Notes under the pieces: generated by a model | The model's database searches: none | The model's input: the letters and a program-made list of their open reading frames with translations, nothing else | What the model was told of the DNA's origin: nothing | In this document: one piece after another, positions 56,997-64,000 of the stretch | Layout: each line of letters begins with the position of its first letter | How positions within the stretch are numbered: position 1 is the stretch's first letter | Assembly: GCA_017405525.1 (NCBI GenBank) | Contig: JAFRAH010000021.1 | Location: forward strand, 1 to 64,000 | Direction: 5' to 3' | Source of the DNA: Synergistaceae bacterium | Lineage (GTDB): Bacteria; Synergistota; Synergistia; Synergistales; Aminobacteriaceae | Length of the DNA stretch: 64,000 bases | Made by a program: the position numbers and the translations under genes

Positions 56997-57893
56997 TTGA
57001 ACCTAAACATTTTCATTCAGCACTTCATTAATGCCTTAAGCCTGGGCTCACTCTATGGCCTCGTTGCTGTTGGTTATACGATGGTCTACGGAATATTGAG
57101 GCTGATTAACTTTGCTCACGGCGACATCTTCATGTTAGGCGCGTATTTCGTCTACTTCGCTACAATCGTCTACAAGCTCCCCTGGGCTGTCGGTGTAGTC
57201 CTCGCGGTAATAGGCACGACAATTTGCGGCCTCCTAGTTGACCGTATAGCCTACAAGCCCCTGCGTGAGGCTCCCCGGATCTCAGCACTAATCAGCGCAA
57301 TCGGTGTGTCATTCTTCATCGAGAACTTCGCCGTCGTCGTCTTCACCGGGATGCCCCGCCCTGTGGTTCAGCCCCCAATACTCATGAAGCCCATTGAGCT
57401 CTCAGGAGGAGTGAGGCTCATTCCCCTCGGTATTCTTGTGCCTGTCGTGGCGTTCGTTCTTGTGGGAGCGTTGCTGTGGCTGCTCTACTGCACCAAGCCC
57501 GGACTTGCTATGCGTGCGATCTCGTTCGACATTGAGACCACCCGAATGATGGGAGTATCGGTGAACGGGATTATTGCTCTTGCGTTCGGACTGGGCTCGG
57601 CACTCGCGGCGGTCGCGGGCATAATGTGGGCACTGCGCTATCCTCGTGTTGAGCCGTTCATGGGAATGACACCGGGAATCAAGGCGTTCATTGCGGCGGT
57701 CTTCGGGGGGATTGGCTCAGTTCCGGGGGCAATGATTGGCGGGCTTATTCTGGGGTTCGTGGAGATTATGTCGGTGGCGTTCTTCCCGACACTCTCAGGC
57801 TATAAGGATGCTTTTGCGTTCCTGTTGCTCATCATGATACTTCTCTTCAGGCCGACGGGACTATTAGGCGAGAAACTGGAGGACAAAATATAA
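56997..57893 (+). CDS. livH: Branched-chain amino acid ABC transporter permease LivH
   Basis: The 298-residue permease has about eight membrane helices. The family opening LGSLYGLVAVGYTMVYGILR with INFAHGDIFMLGA, and the cytoplasmic loop RAISFDIETTRMMGVSVNG that contacts the ATPases, are clear. The start is TTG 56997 after AAAGG. Its stop overlaps the ATG of the LivM-LivG fusion (TAATG). Confidence 0.94.
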   Translation: MNLNIFIQHFINALSLGSLYGLVAVGYTMVYGILRLINFAHGDIFMLGAYFVYFATIVYKLPWAVGVVLAVIGTTICGLLVDRIAYKPLREAPRISALISAIGVSFFIENFAVVVFTGMPRPVVQPPILMKPIELSGGVRLIPLGILVPVVAFVLVGALLWLLYCTKPGLAMRAISFDIETTRMMGVSVNGIIALAFGLGSALAAVAGIMWALRYPRVEPFMGMTPGIKAFIAAVFGGIGSVPGAMIGGLILGFVEIMSVAFFPTLSGYKDAFAFLLLIMILLFRPTGLLGEKLEDKI

Positions 57894-59719
57894 TGAAGAG
57901 GACAAGAAACTTATTGCTCACCGTTATAGCTGTGGTACTCTTTGCGTTCTTTCTCGACAAAGCCCCCGAACTCCTCAATGGTTACTGGCAGAGGATACTA
58001 AACCTGATAGCCATCAACGCAATCTTAGCCCTGAGCCTCAACCTGATTTACGGCATCACCGGAATGTTCTCACTGGGTCATGCGGGCTTCATGGCAATCG
58101 GCGCATATGTCTCGGCACTCCTCGTATTGTCCCCCGCGCAGAAAAATGCAATGTGGATACTTGAGGACATTTATCCCTGGCTCCTGAACGTAAACGCTCC
58201 CTTCATTGCGTCAATCATAATTGCTGGGATTGTTGCGGCATTCTTCGGGTTACTCGTTGCGCTCCCGGTATTGAGGCTTGGCGGCGACTACCTCGGAATA
58301 GCTACGTTAGGTTTCGCGGAGATTATACGCATCCTCATCACGAACACTGCGAGGCTCACGAACGGCTCACTGGGACTGAAGGGTATACCTGCCTACACTA
58401 CCCTGTTCATGAGCTGGGGATGCCTTGGGGTTGTGCTCCTGTGCATGGTCTGCATGTTACGGAGCAACTTCGGCGGGGTCTTGAGGGCTGTACGTGATGA
58501 CGAGGTCGCGGCCAGGATGATGGGCATTAACACCTTCAGGATCAAGGTTATCGCGTTCACATTGGGCTGCTTCGGCGGAGGATTGGGCGGCGCATTGATG
58601 GGCAACCTGATTACTACCATTGACCCGCGTATGTTCATGATCACTCAGACCTACAACATCTTGATGATTATCGTTGTCGGTGGGTTAGGCTCTGTTACGG
58701 GCTCAATCATCGGCTCGGCACTCGTTACTACTATGCTTGAGTGGCTGCGTTTTGTCGAGAACCCAATAACGATAGGGAGCATAAACATTCCGGGCATTCC
58801 TGGTATGAGGATGGTGATATTCTCGCTCCTGCTCATCATCGTAATAATCTTCAGGCGTGAGGGCATTATGGGAATGCGTGAGTTCACGTGGGATATATTC
58901 TTCCCCAAGCCCAAGCCCAAGACTAAACCCGGCCATGAAGACACTGACACAGTCCTTGAAGTCCGGGACGTTGTGCTGAAGTTCGGGGGGCTCTCGGCAA
59001 TCGAGAACTTGAGCTTTGACATAAAGCACGGCCAGATCATGGGGTTAATCGGCCCCAACGGTGCAGGGAAAACATCAGCCTTCAACGTAATCAGCGGGTT
59101 CTACAAGCCCACATCAGGCACAATAAAGTTCATGGGAAAGTCAATCGGAGGACTGAGCCCGGATAAAGTCTGCCGCGAGGGAATGAGCAGGACGTTCCAG
59201 AACATCAGGCTGTTCGGCCATGAGACGGTACTACAGAACGTAATGACAGGCTCAAGGATTCGTCAGAGCTATTCATGGTGGATGACACTTGCGCCGTTCG
59301 TCTTCTCTGACGTAATACGTGAAGATGCCGCAGTGAAAGCAAGAGCCCTTGACCTTCTTGCACAGCTGGGACTTGAGGAGTTCGCCGACGAGAAAGCATC
59401 ATCACTCCCATATGGAGCACAAAGACGGCTTGAGATTGCGAGGGCACTTGCCACACGTCCGAAGTTCCTGTTGCTCGATGAGCCCGCCGCAGGAATGAAC
59501 CCGCAGGAGAGTGAGGAGCTCCTGAAGTTCATCAGAAGGTTACGTGATGAGTTCGACCTGACTATACTTCTGATTGAGCACGACATGAAGGTAGTTATGA
59601 ACGTATGCGACTATATACACGTTCTGGATCAGGGAGTCCACATTGCGCAGGGAACACCCGAAGAGATAAAGGCCAATCCGCGCGTAATCGAGGCATACTT
59701 AGGGAAGGGGGCGGCGTAA
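57893..59719 (+). CDS. LivM permease fused to LivG ATPase
   Basis: Residues 1-330 form a LivM-type permease with about nine helices, YGITGMFSLGHAGFMAIGAY and the EAA-like loop RAVRDDEVAARMMGINT. A short basic, Pro/Lys-rich linker (FFPKPKPKTKPGHED) joins it to residues 350-608, a LivG-type ATPase with GPNGAGKTSAF (Walker A), SSLPYGAQRRLEIARAL (signature, with YGAQ instead of SGGQ) and LLLDEPAAGMNP (Walker B). Separate livM and livG genes are the rule; this fusion fixes their ratio. The altered signature YGAQRR is common in LivG. Follows livH and precedes livF without gaps. Confidence 0.93.
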   Translation: MKRTRNLLLTVIAVVLFAFFLDKAPELLNGYWQRILNLIAINAILALSLNLIYGITGMFSLGHAGFMAIGAYVSALLVLSPAQKNAMWILEDIYPWLLNVNAPFIASIIIAGIVAAFFGLLVALPVLRLGGDYLGIATLGFAEIIRILITNTARLTNGSLGLKGIPAYTTLFMSWGCLGVVLLCMVCMLRSNFGGVLRAVRDDEVAARMMGINTFRIKVIAFTLGCFGGGLGGALMGNLITTIDPRMFMITQTYNILMIIVVGGLGSVTGSIIGSALVTTMLEWLRFVENPITIGSINIPGIPGMRMVIFSLLLIIVIIFRREGIMGMREFTWDIFFPKPKPKTKPGHEDTDTVLEVRDVVLKFGGLSAIENLSFDIKHGQIMGLIGPNGAGKTSAFNVISGFYKPTSGTIKFMGKSIGGLSPDKVCREGMSRTFQNIRLFGHETVLQNVMTGSRIRQSYSWWMTLAPFVFSDVIREDAAVKARALDLLAQLGLEEFADEKASSLPYGAQRRLEIARALATRPKFLLLDEPAAGMNPQESEELLKFIRRLRDEFDLTILLIEHDMKVVMNVCDYIHVLDQGVHIAQGTPEEIKANPRVIEAYLGKGAA

Positions 59720-60451
59720 ATGGAGGCCATGCTGAAAATCGAGAGGCTCAATGTCAGCTACGGGGCAATTCATGCAGTCCGTGATGTCTCGTTGACCATA
59801 AACAGGGGCGAGATAGTTACCCTCATAGGCGCGAACGGTGCAGGGAAATCCAGCGTAATCCGGGCAATAATGGGTCTCGTGAAGTCGCGTTCCGACGAGA
59901 TGACCTACATATCACCCCGCGACAACAAGCCCGTGAACATTCAGGGAAGACCCGCAGAAGCTCACGTGAAGCTGGGTATCTCACTCAGTCCCGAAGGAAG
60001 AAGGATACTCCCTCAATTGACGGTCGAGGAGAATTTAGCCCTCGGTGCATATATCCGCGATGACGTGAAGGGGATTGCTGACGACATGGAGTACGTCTAC
60101 TCACTCTTCCCCCGCCTCAAGGAACGACACAGGCAGAAGGGCGGGACATTGTCCGGTGGTGAACAGCAGATGCTTGCGGTTGGCCGGGCACTGATGAGCA
60201 GGCCGGACTTGCTGATGCTTGACGAGCCTAGCTTGGGACTTGCACCGGTTCTCGTTGATGAGGTCTTCGCGATTATCCGGGAGATCAACGCTCAGGGAAG
60301 GACGATATTGCTCGTTGAACAGAATGCATTTGCGGCACTCAAGGCGGCTCACCGGGCATATGTCCTTGAGGTTGGTGCTATTGGTCTTTCGGGAACAGGG
60401 GCGGAACTGCTGAACAACCCCAAAGTCAGGGCGGCATATTTGGGAGGCTAG
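59720..60451 (+). CDS. livF: Branched-chain amino acid ABC transporter ATPase LivF
   Basis: The 243-residue ATPase has Walker A GANGAGKSSVIRAIMG, the signature LSGGEQQMLAVGRALM and Walker B LLMLDEPSLGLAP, with the LivF-type ending VEQNAFAALKAAHRAYVLE. It starts at the base after the LivM-LivG stop. An additional ATG at 59729 is possible. It forms the second ATPase of the transporter beside the fused LivG. Confidence 0.94.
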   Translation: MEAMLKIERLNVSYGAIHAVRDVSLTINRGEIVTLIGANGAGKSSVIRAIMGLVKSRSDEMTYISPRDNKPVNIQGRPAEAHVKLGISLSPEGRRILPQLTVEENLALGAYIRDDVKGIADDMEYVYSLFPRLKERHRQKGGTLSGGEQQMLAVGRALMSRPDLLMLDEPSLGLAPVLVDEVFAIIREINAQGRTILLVEQNAFAALKAAHRAYVLEVGAIGLSGTGAELLNNPKVRAAYLGG

Positions 60452-60469
60452 AAGGCAGGCAGAAATTTT

Positions 60470-60494
60470 CCCCCGTCTCACTTGAAGGCGGGGG
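60470..60494 (+). terminator. Weak hairpin after livF
   Basis: CCCCCG (60470-60475) pairs with CGGGGG (60489-60494), but the following TGAATTTTC is a poor T-run. It overlaps the end of the convergent glycosyltransferase gene. Confidence 0.35.
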
Positions 60495-61482
60495 TGAATT
60501 TTCTCGAACGCTCGATAATCTTCAACGCCAGCTTTGGCATGAAGGCAGTCATCAGTGCGGCTAACTTCTTGGGAAGTCCGGCATAGCTGAACATGAAGGA
60601 TATTGCATCACGCTTAGTTATTCTCTTTGTGAGGTCTGAGAGTACCTCACTGCGCCCTGGACTATCGGGTGAAAGGCAGACATCACGAATCATCTTCATC
60701 GTGTTCTGTATGTAGTCGTAACGGAAATACCTAGAAAGCTCCGGCCATTGGTCGGGAAAATTTTTCTTCGCGCTCTCCTCGGCTATCCTGTACGAAGTGT
60801 AGTATTCCTCATGGCTTGACTTGTAGGTAGTGTGCATTATCGAGTCTTCCTGAAGTCTGTAGAAGTACAGTGAATTTTCGACAAAGGCCAAAGATTTCGC
60901 GGCACTGAAAACAGCAGGCATTGCCGCAAGATCCTCCGAGATTATCCCAACAGTGTAGCGTATACCTTCACCTGCAGTGAATATACTCGTCTTGTAGAGC
61001 TTCATGCAGGCGGAACGTTCAACACCAAGAAAGGCCAGAGCTTCCTTGACTGCTTGTGTCGGCGTTACTGTCCTGAAATCATTAATGATCGAGCTCCCCA
61101 GCTTCTTCACGTCAACAGTGTAGAGGCAGCAAGATATATCTGCACCGCTTGCCTTCATGGTGGAGTATAGCTGCTCAAAGTATATATTCTGCACGTAGTC
61201 GTCGCTGTCAATGAAGGATATATATTCGCCGGTTGCAGACTCAATTCCTGCGTTCCTTGCCGAAGAAAGTCCGCCGTTGGTCTTGTGGATGACTCTTATG
61301 CGTCTGTCTTTCCGGGTCCATTCGTCGCACATGGCCGGGCAATTATCAGGGGAGCCGTCATCTACAAGAATAATCTCAAGGTTTCTGTATGTCTGACCTG
61401 TAACGCTTTCAATGCACTCATCAAGATACTGTTCTACTTTGTATACCGGGATAACTACGGAAATGAGGGGATTGTCATTCAT
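60478..61482 (-). CDS. Family 2 glycosyltransferase
   Basis: The 334-residue GT-A enzyme has ISVVIPVYKVEQYLDECIES, the nucleotide-binding EIILVDDGSPD, GGLSSARNAGIE and the metal-binding FIDSDDYVQ. The rest (140-334) is a helical acceptor-side region typical of capsule or O-antigen GT2 enzymes such as EpsJ-like proteins. No membrane segment is seen. The start follows AAGGAGG. It could transfer a hexose to a surface glycan or lipid carrier; no other glycan genes are adjacent. Confidence 0.9.
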   Translation of the reverse strand: MNDNPLISVVIPVYKVEQYLDECIESVTGQTYRNLEIILVDDGSPDNCPAMCDEWTRKDRRIRVIHKTNGGLSSARNAGIESATGEYISFIDSDDYVQNIYFEQLYSTMKASGADISCCLYTVDVKKLGSSIINDFRTVTPTQAVKEALAFLGVERSACMKLYKTSIFTAGEGIRYTVGIISEDLAAMPAVFSAAKSLAFVENSLYFYRLQEDSIMHTTYKSSHEEYYTSYRIAEESAKKNFPDQWPELSRYFRYDYIQNTMKMIRDVCLSPDSPGRSEVLSDLTKRITKRDAISFMFSYAGLPKKLAALMTAFMPKLALKIIERSRKFTPAFK

Positions 61483-61514
61483 TCTTTGAGGCTTCCTCCT
61501 TTTATGGCAGGAAG

Positions 61515-61523
61515 ATTATATCA
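61515..61523 (-). promoter_or_regulatory. Extended -10 promoter for the GT2 gene
   Basis: TG-a-TATAAT on the minus strand lies 33 bases upstream of the GT2 ATG at 61482. Confidence 0.5.
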
Positions 61524-61613
61524 TGCAGGAAGCCTTTATCCCCGCCACAACCTGAGGCATCGCAAAAACCACAAGGATTATCGACAGCAGCCAGTAATCC
61601 CCCCTTCCTTCAT
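61516..61613 (-). pseudogene. Frameshifted tiny membrane peptide (possible)
   Basis: From ATG 61613 the minus strand reads MKEGG and then stops after eleven codons. If the run of six C at 61599-61604 had one more base, the frame would continue as a 32-residue peptide with one membrane helix: D-Y-W-L-L-S-I-I-L-V-V-F-A-M-P-Q-V-V-A-G, then IKASCMI, stop at 61516-61518. The ATG lies only seven bases after a good -10 box (61621-61626), so any transcript would be nearly leaderless. This may be a decayed or sequencing-affected small gene, or chance. Confidence 0.3.
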
Positions 61614-61620
61614 GGCCACG

Positions 61621-61629
61621 ATTATATCA
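61621..61629 (-). promoter_or_regulatory. Second minus-strand extended -10 element upstream of GT2
   Basis: TG-a-TATAAT on the minus strand, 106 bases upstream of the GT2 promoter. It would drive the tiny frameshifted peptide and, secondarily, the GT2 gene. Confidence 0.4.
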
Positions 61630-61650
61630 GCCAGTCCAAAAATTCAGCTG

Positions 61651-61659
61651 TGCTAATAT
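61651..61659 (+). promoter_or_regulatory. Extended -10 promoter for the YitT-family gene
   Basis: TG-c-TAATAT lies 51 bases before ATG 61710, identical to the elements before leuB and ribA. Confidence 0.5.
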
Positions 61660-61709
61660 TAGTCTCATTCACAAAATTTTTGCATCAAGGAGGAATAATT
61701 ACGCACGCA

Positions 61710-62594
61710 ATGAAAAATTCAATCCGAAAATTTTTCACTCTAGCCTCAGCATTAATCATGACAGAATGGAGAGCCGTAGCAACAATAATATTCGCAAGCT
61801 CCCTCCAAGCCTTCGCGGTAAACTACTTCACTCTTCACTACCATTTCCCTGACTTGGGGGTCTCTGGTATAGCCGTCCTCACTCACTACATTTTCGGCAT
61901 CTCCCCCAACTGGGTCATACTCACCGGCAATATTCTCTTAGTCCTCTGGGCACGGAAAGACCTCAACCTTCACTTCCTCGCCCTCACGATAACGGCAATA
62001 CTCACATTCTCGACAGCCCTCTCAATTTTCGCGCTCTATCCCTTGCCGCTCCCTGACGACAAATTCATGGCCACCGTCATAACCGGCCTCATGAAGGGAT
62101 TTGCGGGAGGACTCATGTTCAACGTAGGGGGCTCAGGCGGAGGAACTGACATTCTCGCCGTGGCACTGAGGAGGCGTTACGGGCTTGAGGTAGGACGCTT
62201 CACGATATTCATCAACCTCTTCATTCTGGGGCTCTCAATCGGTGTTGTAGGACTTGAGGCAGTGGTCTATGGAGCTGTCGGCCTCTACGTCAACGGCGTA
62301 ACGATGGACAACGTTACCCGGAGCTTCGACAAACGGAAACAGGCAATCATCATCACGAACATTCCCGACGAGGTCAGCGCGTTCATCAATTCACACGGAA
62401 GGGGAGTAACCCGCCTTGAGGGCAGGGGAGGATACACCGGGCAGGTCAGGCCGGTTCTTATTACGTTGCTTGAGCCGAGGCAGGTCGTCCTGCTTAAACG
62501 CTTCCTGAAGGAAAATGACGACAGGGCGTTTGTCTCGATATGCGACGCTTCCGAAGTCTTGGGCCAGGGCTTCAAGAGCTGGAGGTCCTTGTGA
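61710..62594 (+). CDS. YitT-family membrane protein (DUF161-DUF2179)
   Basis: The 294-residue protein has six predicted membrane helices (about residues 15-200). It carries the duplicated family motifs, including SGIAVLTHYIFGISPNWV and FNVGGSGGGTDILAVALRRR. A C-terminal cytoplasmic DUF2179 domain follows (QAIIITNIPDEVSAFINSHG, RGVTRLEGRGGYTG). The function of the family is not firmly known. ATG 61710 follows AAGGAGGA by about 14 bases. The stop overlaps the ATG of the NYN-domain gene (TGATG), so they are an operon. Confidence 0.9.
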   Translation: MKNSIRKFFTLASALIMTEWRAVATIIFASSLQAFAVNYFTLHYHFPDLGVSGIAVLTHYIFGISPNWVILTGNILLVLWARKDLNLHFLALTITAILTFSTALSIFALYPLPLPDDKFMATVITGLMKGFAGGLMFNVGGSGGGTDILAVALRRRYGLEVGRFTIFINLFILGLSIGVVGLEAVVYGAVGLYVNGVTMDNVTRSFDKRKQAIIITNIPDEVSAFINSHGRGVTRLEGRGGYTGQVRPVLITLLEPRQVVLLKRFLKENDDRAFVSICDASEVLGQGFKSWRSL

Positions 62595-64000
62595 TGGGTG
62601 AACTGAGCATAGGCAGCCTTCTTGATGACGAGAAGAGAGCATCACTCCAGACATTCTCCGAGGATCTCCCGGCAAAGCAACAACAGGACTCCCCACGCTC
62701 AAAGCGTGATATTGTCTCACGGGTGGCCTACCTGATCGGGATTGACGGAAAATATTTCGGCATCGGGCAGGACGGGAACATTGCCCCACAGTTTCACCGC
62801 TCTGTGTATGACGAGATGAACACCGACAAAGAAGCCCGGATAGTCAGGAACTTGTGCCGCCTCAGAACGAAGTTGCAACGGAACTTCAAGGCTATCTGCG
62901 TTGAAATGAACTCTGACGTGAAGAACATTGACTCAGTTCCCGACCTAGTCCCCCCTGACATATTGGGCTCACTTGAGGAGGACGGAATACCTTTCGTCAG
63001 GCCGAGACGGAGGCTCGAAGACTATATAGTTGACGTTCACAATTACCTTCTGCCTCATGTCCCTAACTGCCAGAAATTTTTTCCCGACTGGATTAAGTGG
63101 CAGTACATCCGAAACCTCTTCTTCATCCTCAAAGGCAACACTGTCGACGGAAACAGGGAGGCCGCAAAACTGTACTATGAGTGCCGGGACTTGTTCCCCT
63201 ACCAGTCGTTCATTAACTGGTATCCTGATGAGGGGGACGGAAATATCTTGCGTGATGATGCAAAGTTCCTCCCTATACTGTACGAACGAAACCGCGACAG
63301 ATTCTATGACATGAGCAAGGTAACTGAAGCAGGAGATGCCGCCGTGAATGACCCCTCCGAATTTTTCGCGAAGGCCGGGAGAATACTTGTTGCCGTTGAC
63401 TGCGAGAATGCCGACCCCTGCAAGGTCATCGGTATAATGAAGTCCCTTGAGGCTCAGGGGCTCATGGGGAAAATCTCGAAGATACTCCTCGTTGATGATG
63501 CTCACACGTCCTCACAGTGGCGGGCATTGAGACGGAACGGAAACCTTCCGCTCGAATACTACATGACTGACAGGGTGAAGGAAGACAAATCAGCGGTAGA
63601 CGTTGCATTGACCATCAAGTTTTACAGGGAGATAGTGCTTGCCAAAATCATGGGTGAACCTTTTGATGCCGCAGTGATTGTGTCAAGCGACTGTGATTTC
63701 TGGCCGCTTATTGAGCTTACCCCGGAGGTGAAATTCTTGGTGATGCTTGAGTATGATAACTGCTCTCAGGCATATTACCAGAGACTGCAAAATAATAATG
63801 TTCCGTTCTTCTACATTGACGAGTACTTCAGGGCAGGAAACCTTGAGATCAAGACCGAGATAGTTCTTCAGGAGGTGATACGTGAGATTGAGGAGGGATA
63901 TTTGAGCAAGATAAATATATTCTCGATACTGAACAGGGCACTGAATAAACTTGACCTGAGAATGAACGAGAGCGAGGCCACAAGTTTCTACGAGAAATAT
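62594..64000 (+). CDS. NYN-domain (PIN-like) protein, runs off the right edge
   Basis: The frame opens at ATG 62594 inside the preceding stop and stays open for 469 codons to the edge. An N-terminal region of about 250 residues of unknown fold begins MGELSIGSLLDDEKR and contains KWQYIRNLFFILKGN. It is followed by a NYN nuclease-like domain with VAVDCENAD, KEDKSAVDVALTIKFY and VIVSSDCDFWPLIE. These are the acidic and Lys/Asp residues expected of the PIN/NYN metal site. Beyond it a helical segment (EIEEGYLSKINIFSIL) begins. This suggests an RNA-cleaving or RNA-binding protein. Its end and any C-terminal domain are outside the window. Confidence 0.8.
   Translation, partial: MGELSIGSLLDDEKRASLQTFSEDLPAKQQQDSPRSKRDIVSRVAYLIGIDGKYFGIGQDGNIAPQFHRSVYDEMNTDKEARIVRNLCRLRTKLQRNFKAICVEMNSDVKNIDSVPDLVPPDILGSLEEDGIPFVRPRRRLEDYIVDVHNYLLPHVPNCQKFFPDWIKWQYIRNLFFILKGNTVDGNREAAKLYYECRDLFPYQSFINWYPDEGDGNILRDDAKFLPILYERNRDRFYDMSKVTEAGDAAVNDPSEFFAKAGRILVAVDCENADPCKVIGIMKSLEAQGLMGKISKILLVDDAHTSSQWRALRRNGNLPLEYYMTDRVKEDKSAVDVALTIKFYREIVLAKIMGEPFDAAVIVSSDCDFWPLIELTPEVKFLVMLEYDNCSQAYYQRLQNNNVPFFYIDEYFRAGNLEIKTEIVLQEVIREIEEGYLSKINIFSILNRALNKLDLRMNESEATSFYEKY

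Overview
The window looks like chromosomal DNA of a Synergistetes (Synergistaceae-like) bacterium. This is inferred mainly from two secreted proteins at 17613-19157. Each ends in an Asn/Gly-rich linker, a Gly-Cys element, one hydrophobic helix and a charged tail, which is the layout of the Synergistetes-type C-terminal sorting signal. Gene content (leuBCD, ribA/ribH, a full liv transporter, ppdK, NAD-dependent ligase, ispH-rpsA) fits an amino-acid-using anaerobe. No insertion sequence, integrase, prophage, CRISPR array or rRNA was seen. One tRNA (Glu, CTC) is present. No stretch longer than about 300 bases lacks a gene.

Layout. 1-480: the tail of an amidohydrolase, then a promoter whose spacer is a 15-C tract driving a 47-residue membrane peptide. 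477-1538: leuB. 1659-3524: a four-gene cassette with an unknown 112-residue protein, two tandem six-cysteine peptides and a radical SAM/SPASM enzyme with an apparent N-terminal peptide-binding domain; this is a strong candidate for an undescribed RiPP (modified peptide) pathway. 3576-5686: a lipoprotein-like phosphatase and a STAS-kinase fusion. 5732-8416: a large MACPF-like lipoprotein with a G10 tract just after its signal peptide, where either one-base slip gives an immediate stop. 8500-10246: leuCD. 10353-14438: ribA-ribH-serS and a WecA-like/TagA fusion. 14566-17364: ileS. 17613-19157: the sorting-signal proteins. 19258-28065: fumC, ogt, pfkA, two unknown genes separated by an in-frame TGA, ligA, lysS and small genes. 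28234-36108: an EF-G-like GTPase, a pair of small secreted paralogues, a hybrid histidine kinase with its regulator, and a class V aminotransferase. 36069-41888: an operon with a 981-residue acidic membrane protein directly upstream of a short ftsY. 42170-43006: a decayed glycosyltransferase. 43050-52037: an oxidoreductase, ppdK, thpR, a nitroreductase, rpsA, ispH and miaA. 52179-55671: a rhodanese and nucleotide-sugar genes. 55763-60451: the liv operon with a LivM-LivG fusion. 60478-64000: a GT2, a YitT-family protein and a NYN-domain protein running off the edge.

Regulation. Most readable promoters are of the extended -10 kind (TGnTATAAT or TGnTAATAT) with no clear -35. Terminators fall into a few near-identical families. 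The heptamer CATGGCC/GGCCATG is strikingly over-represented in genes and terminator loops, which suggests a genome-wide signal word. Simple C/G tracts in the small-peptide promoter and the MACPF-like gene suggest phase-variable surface components.
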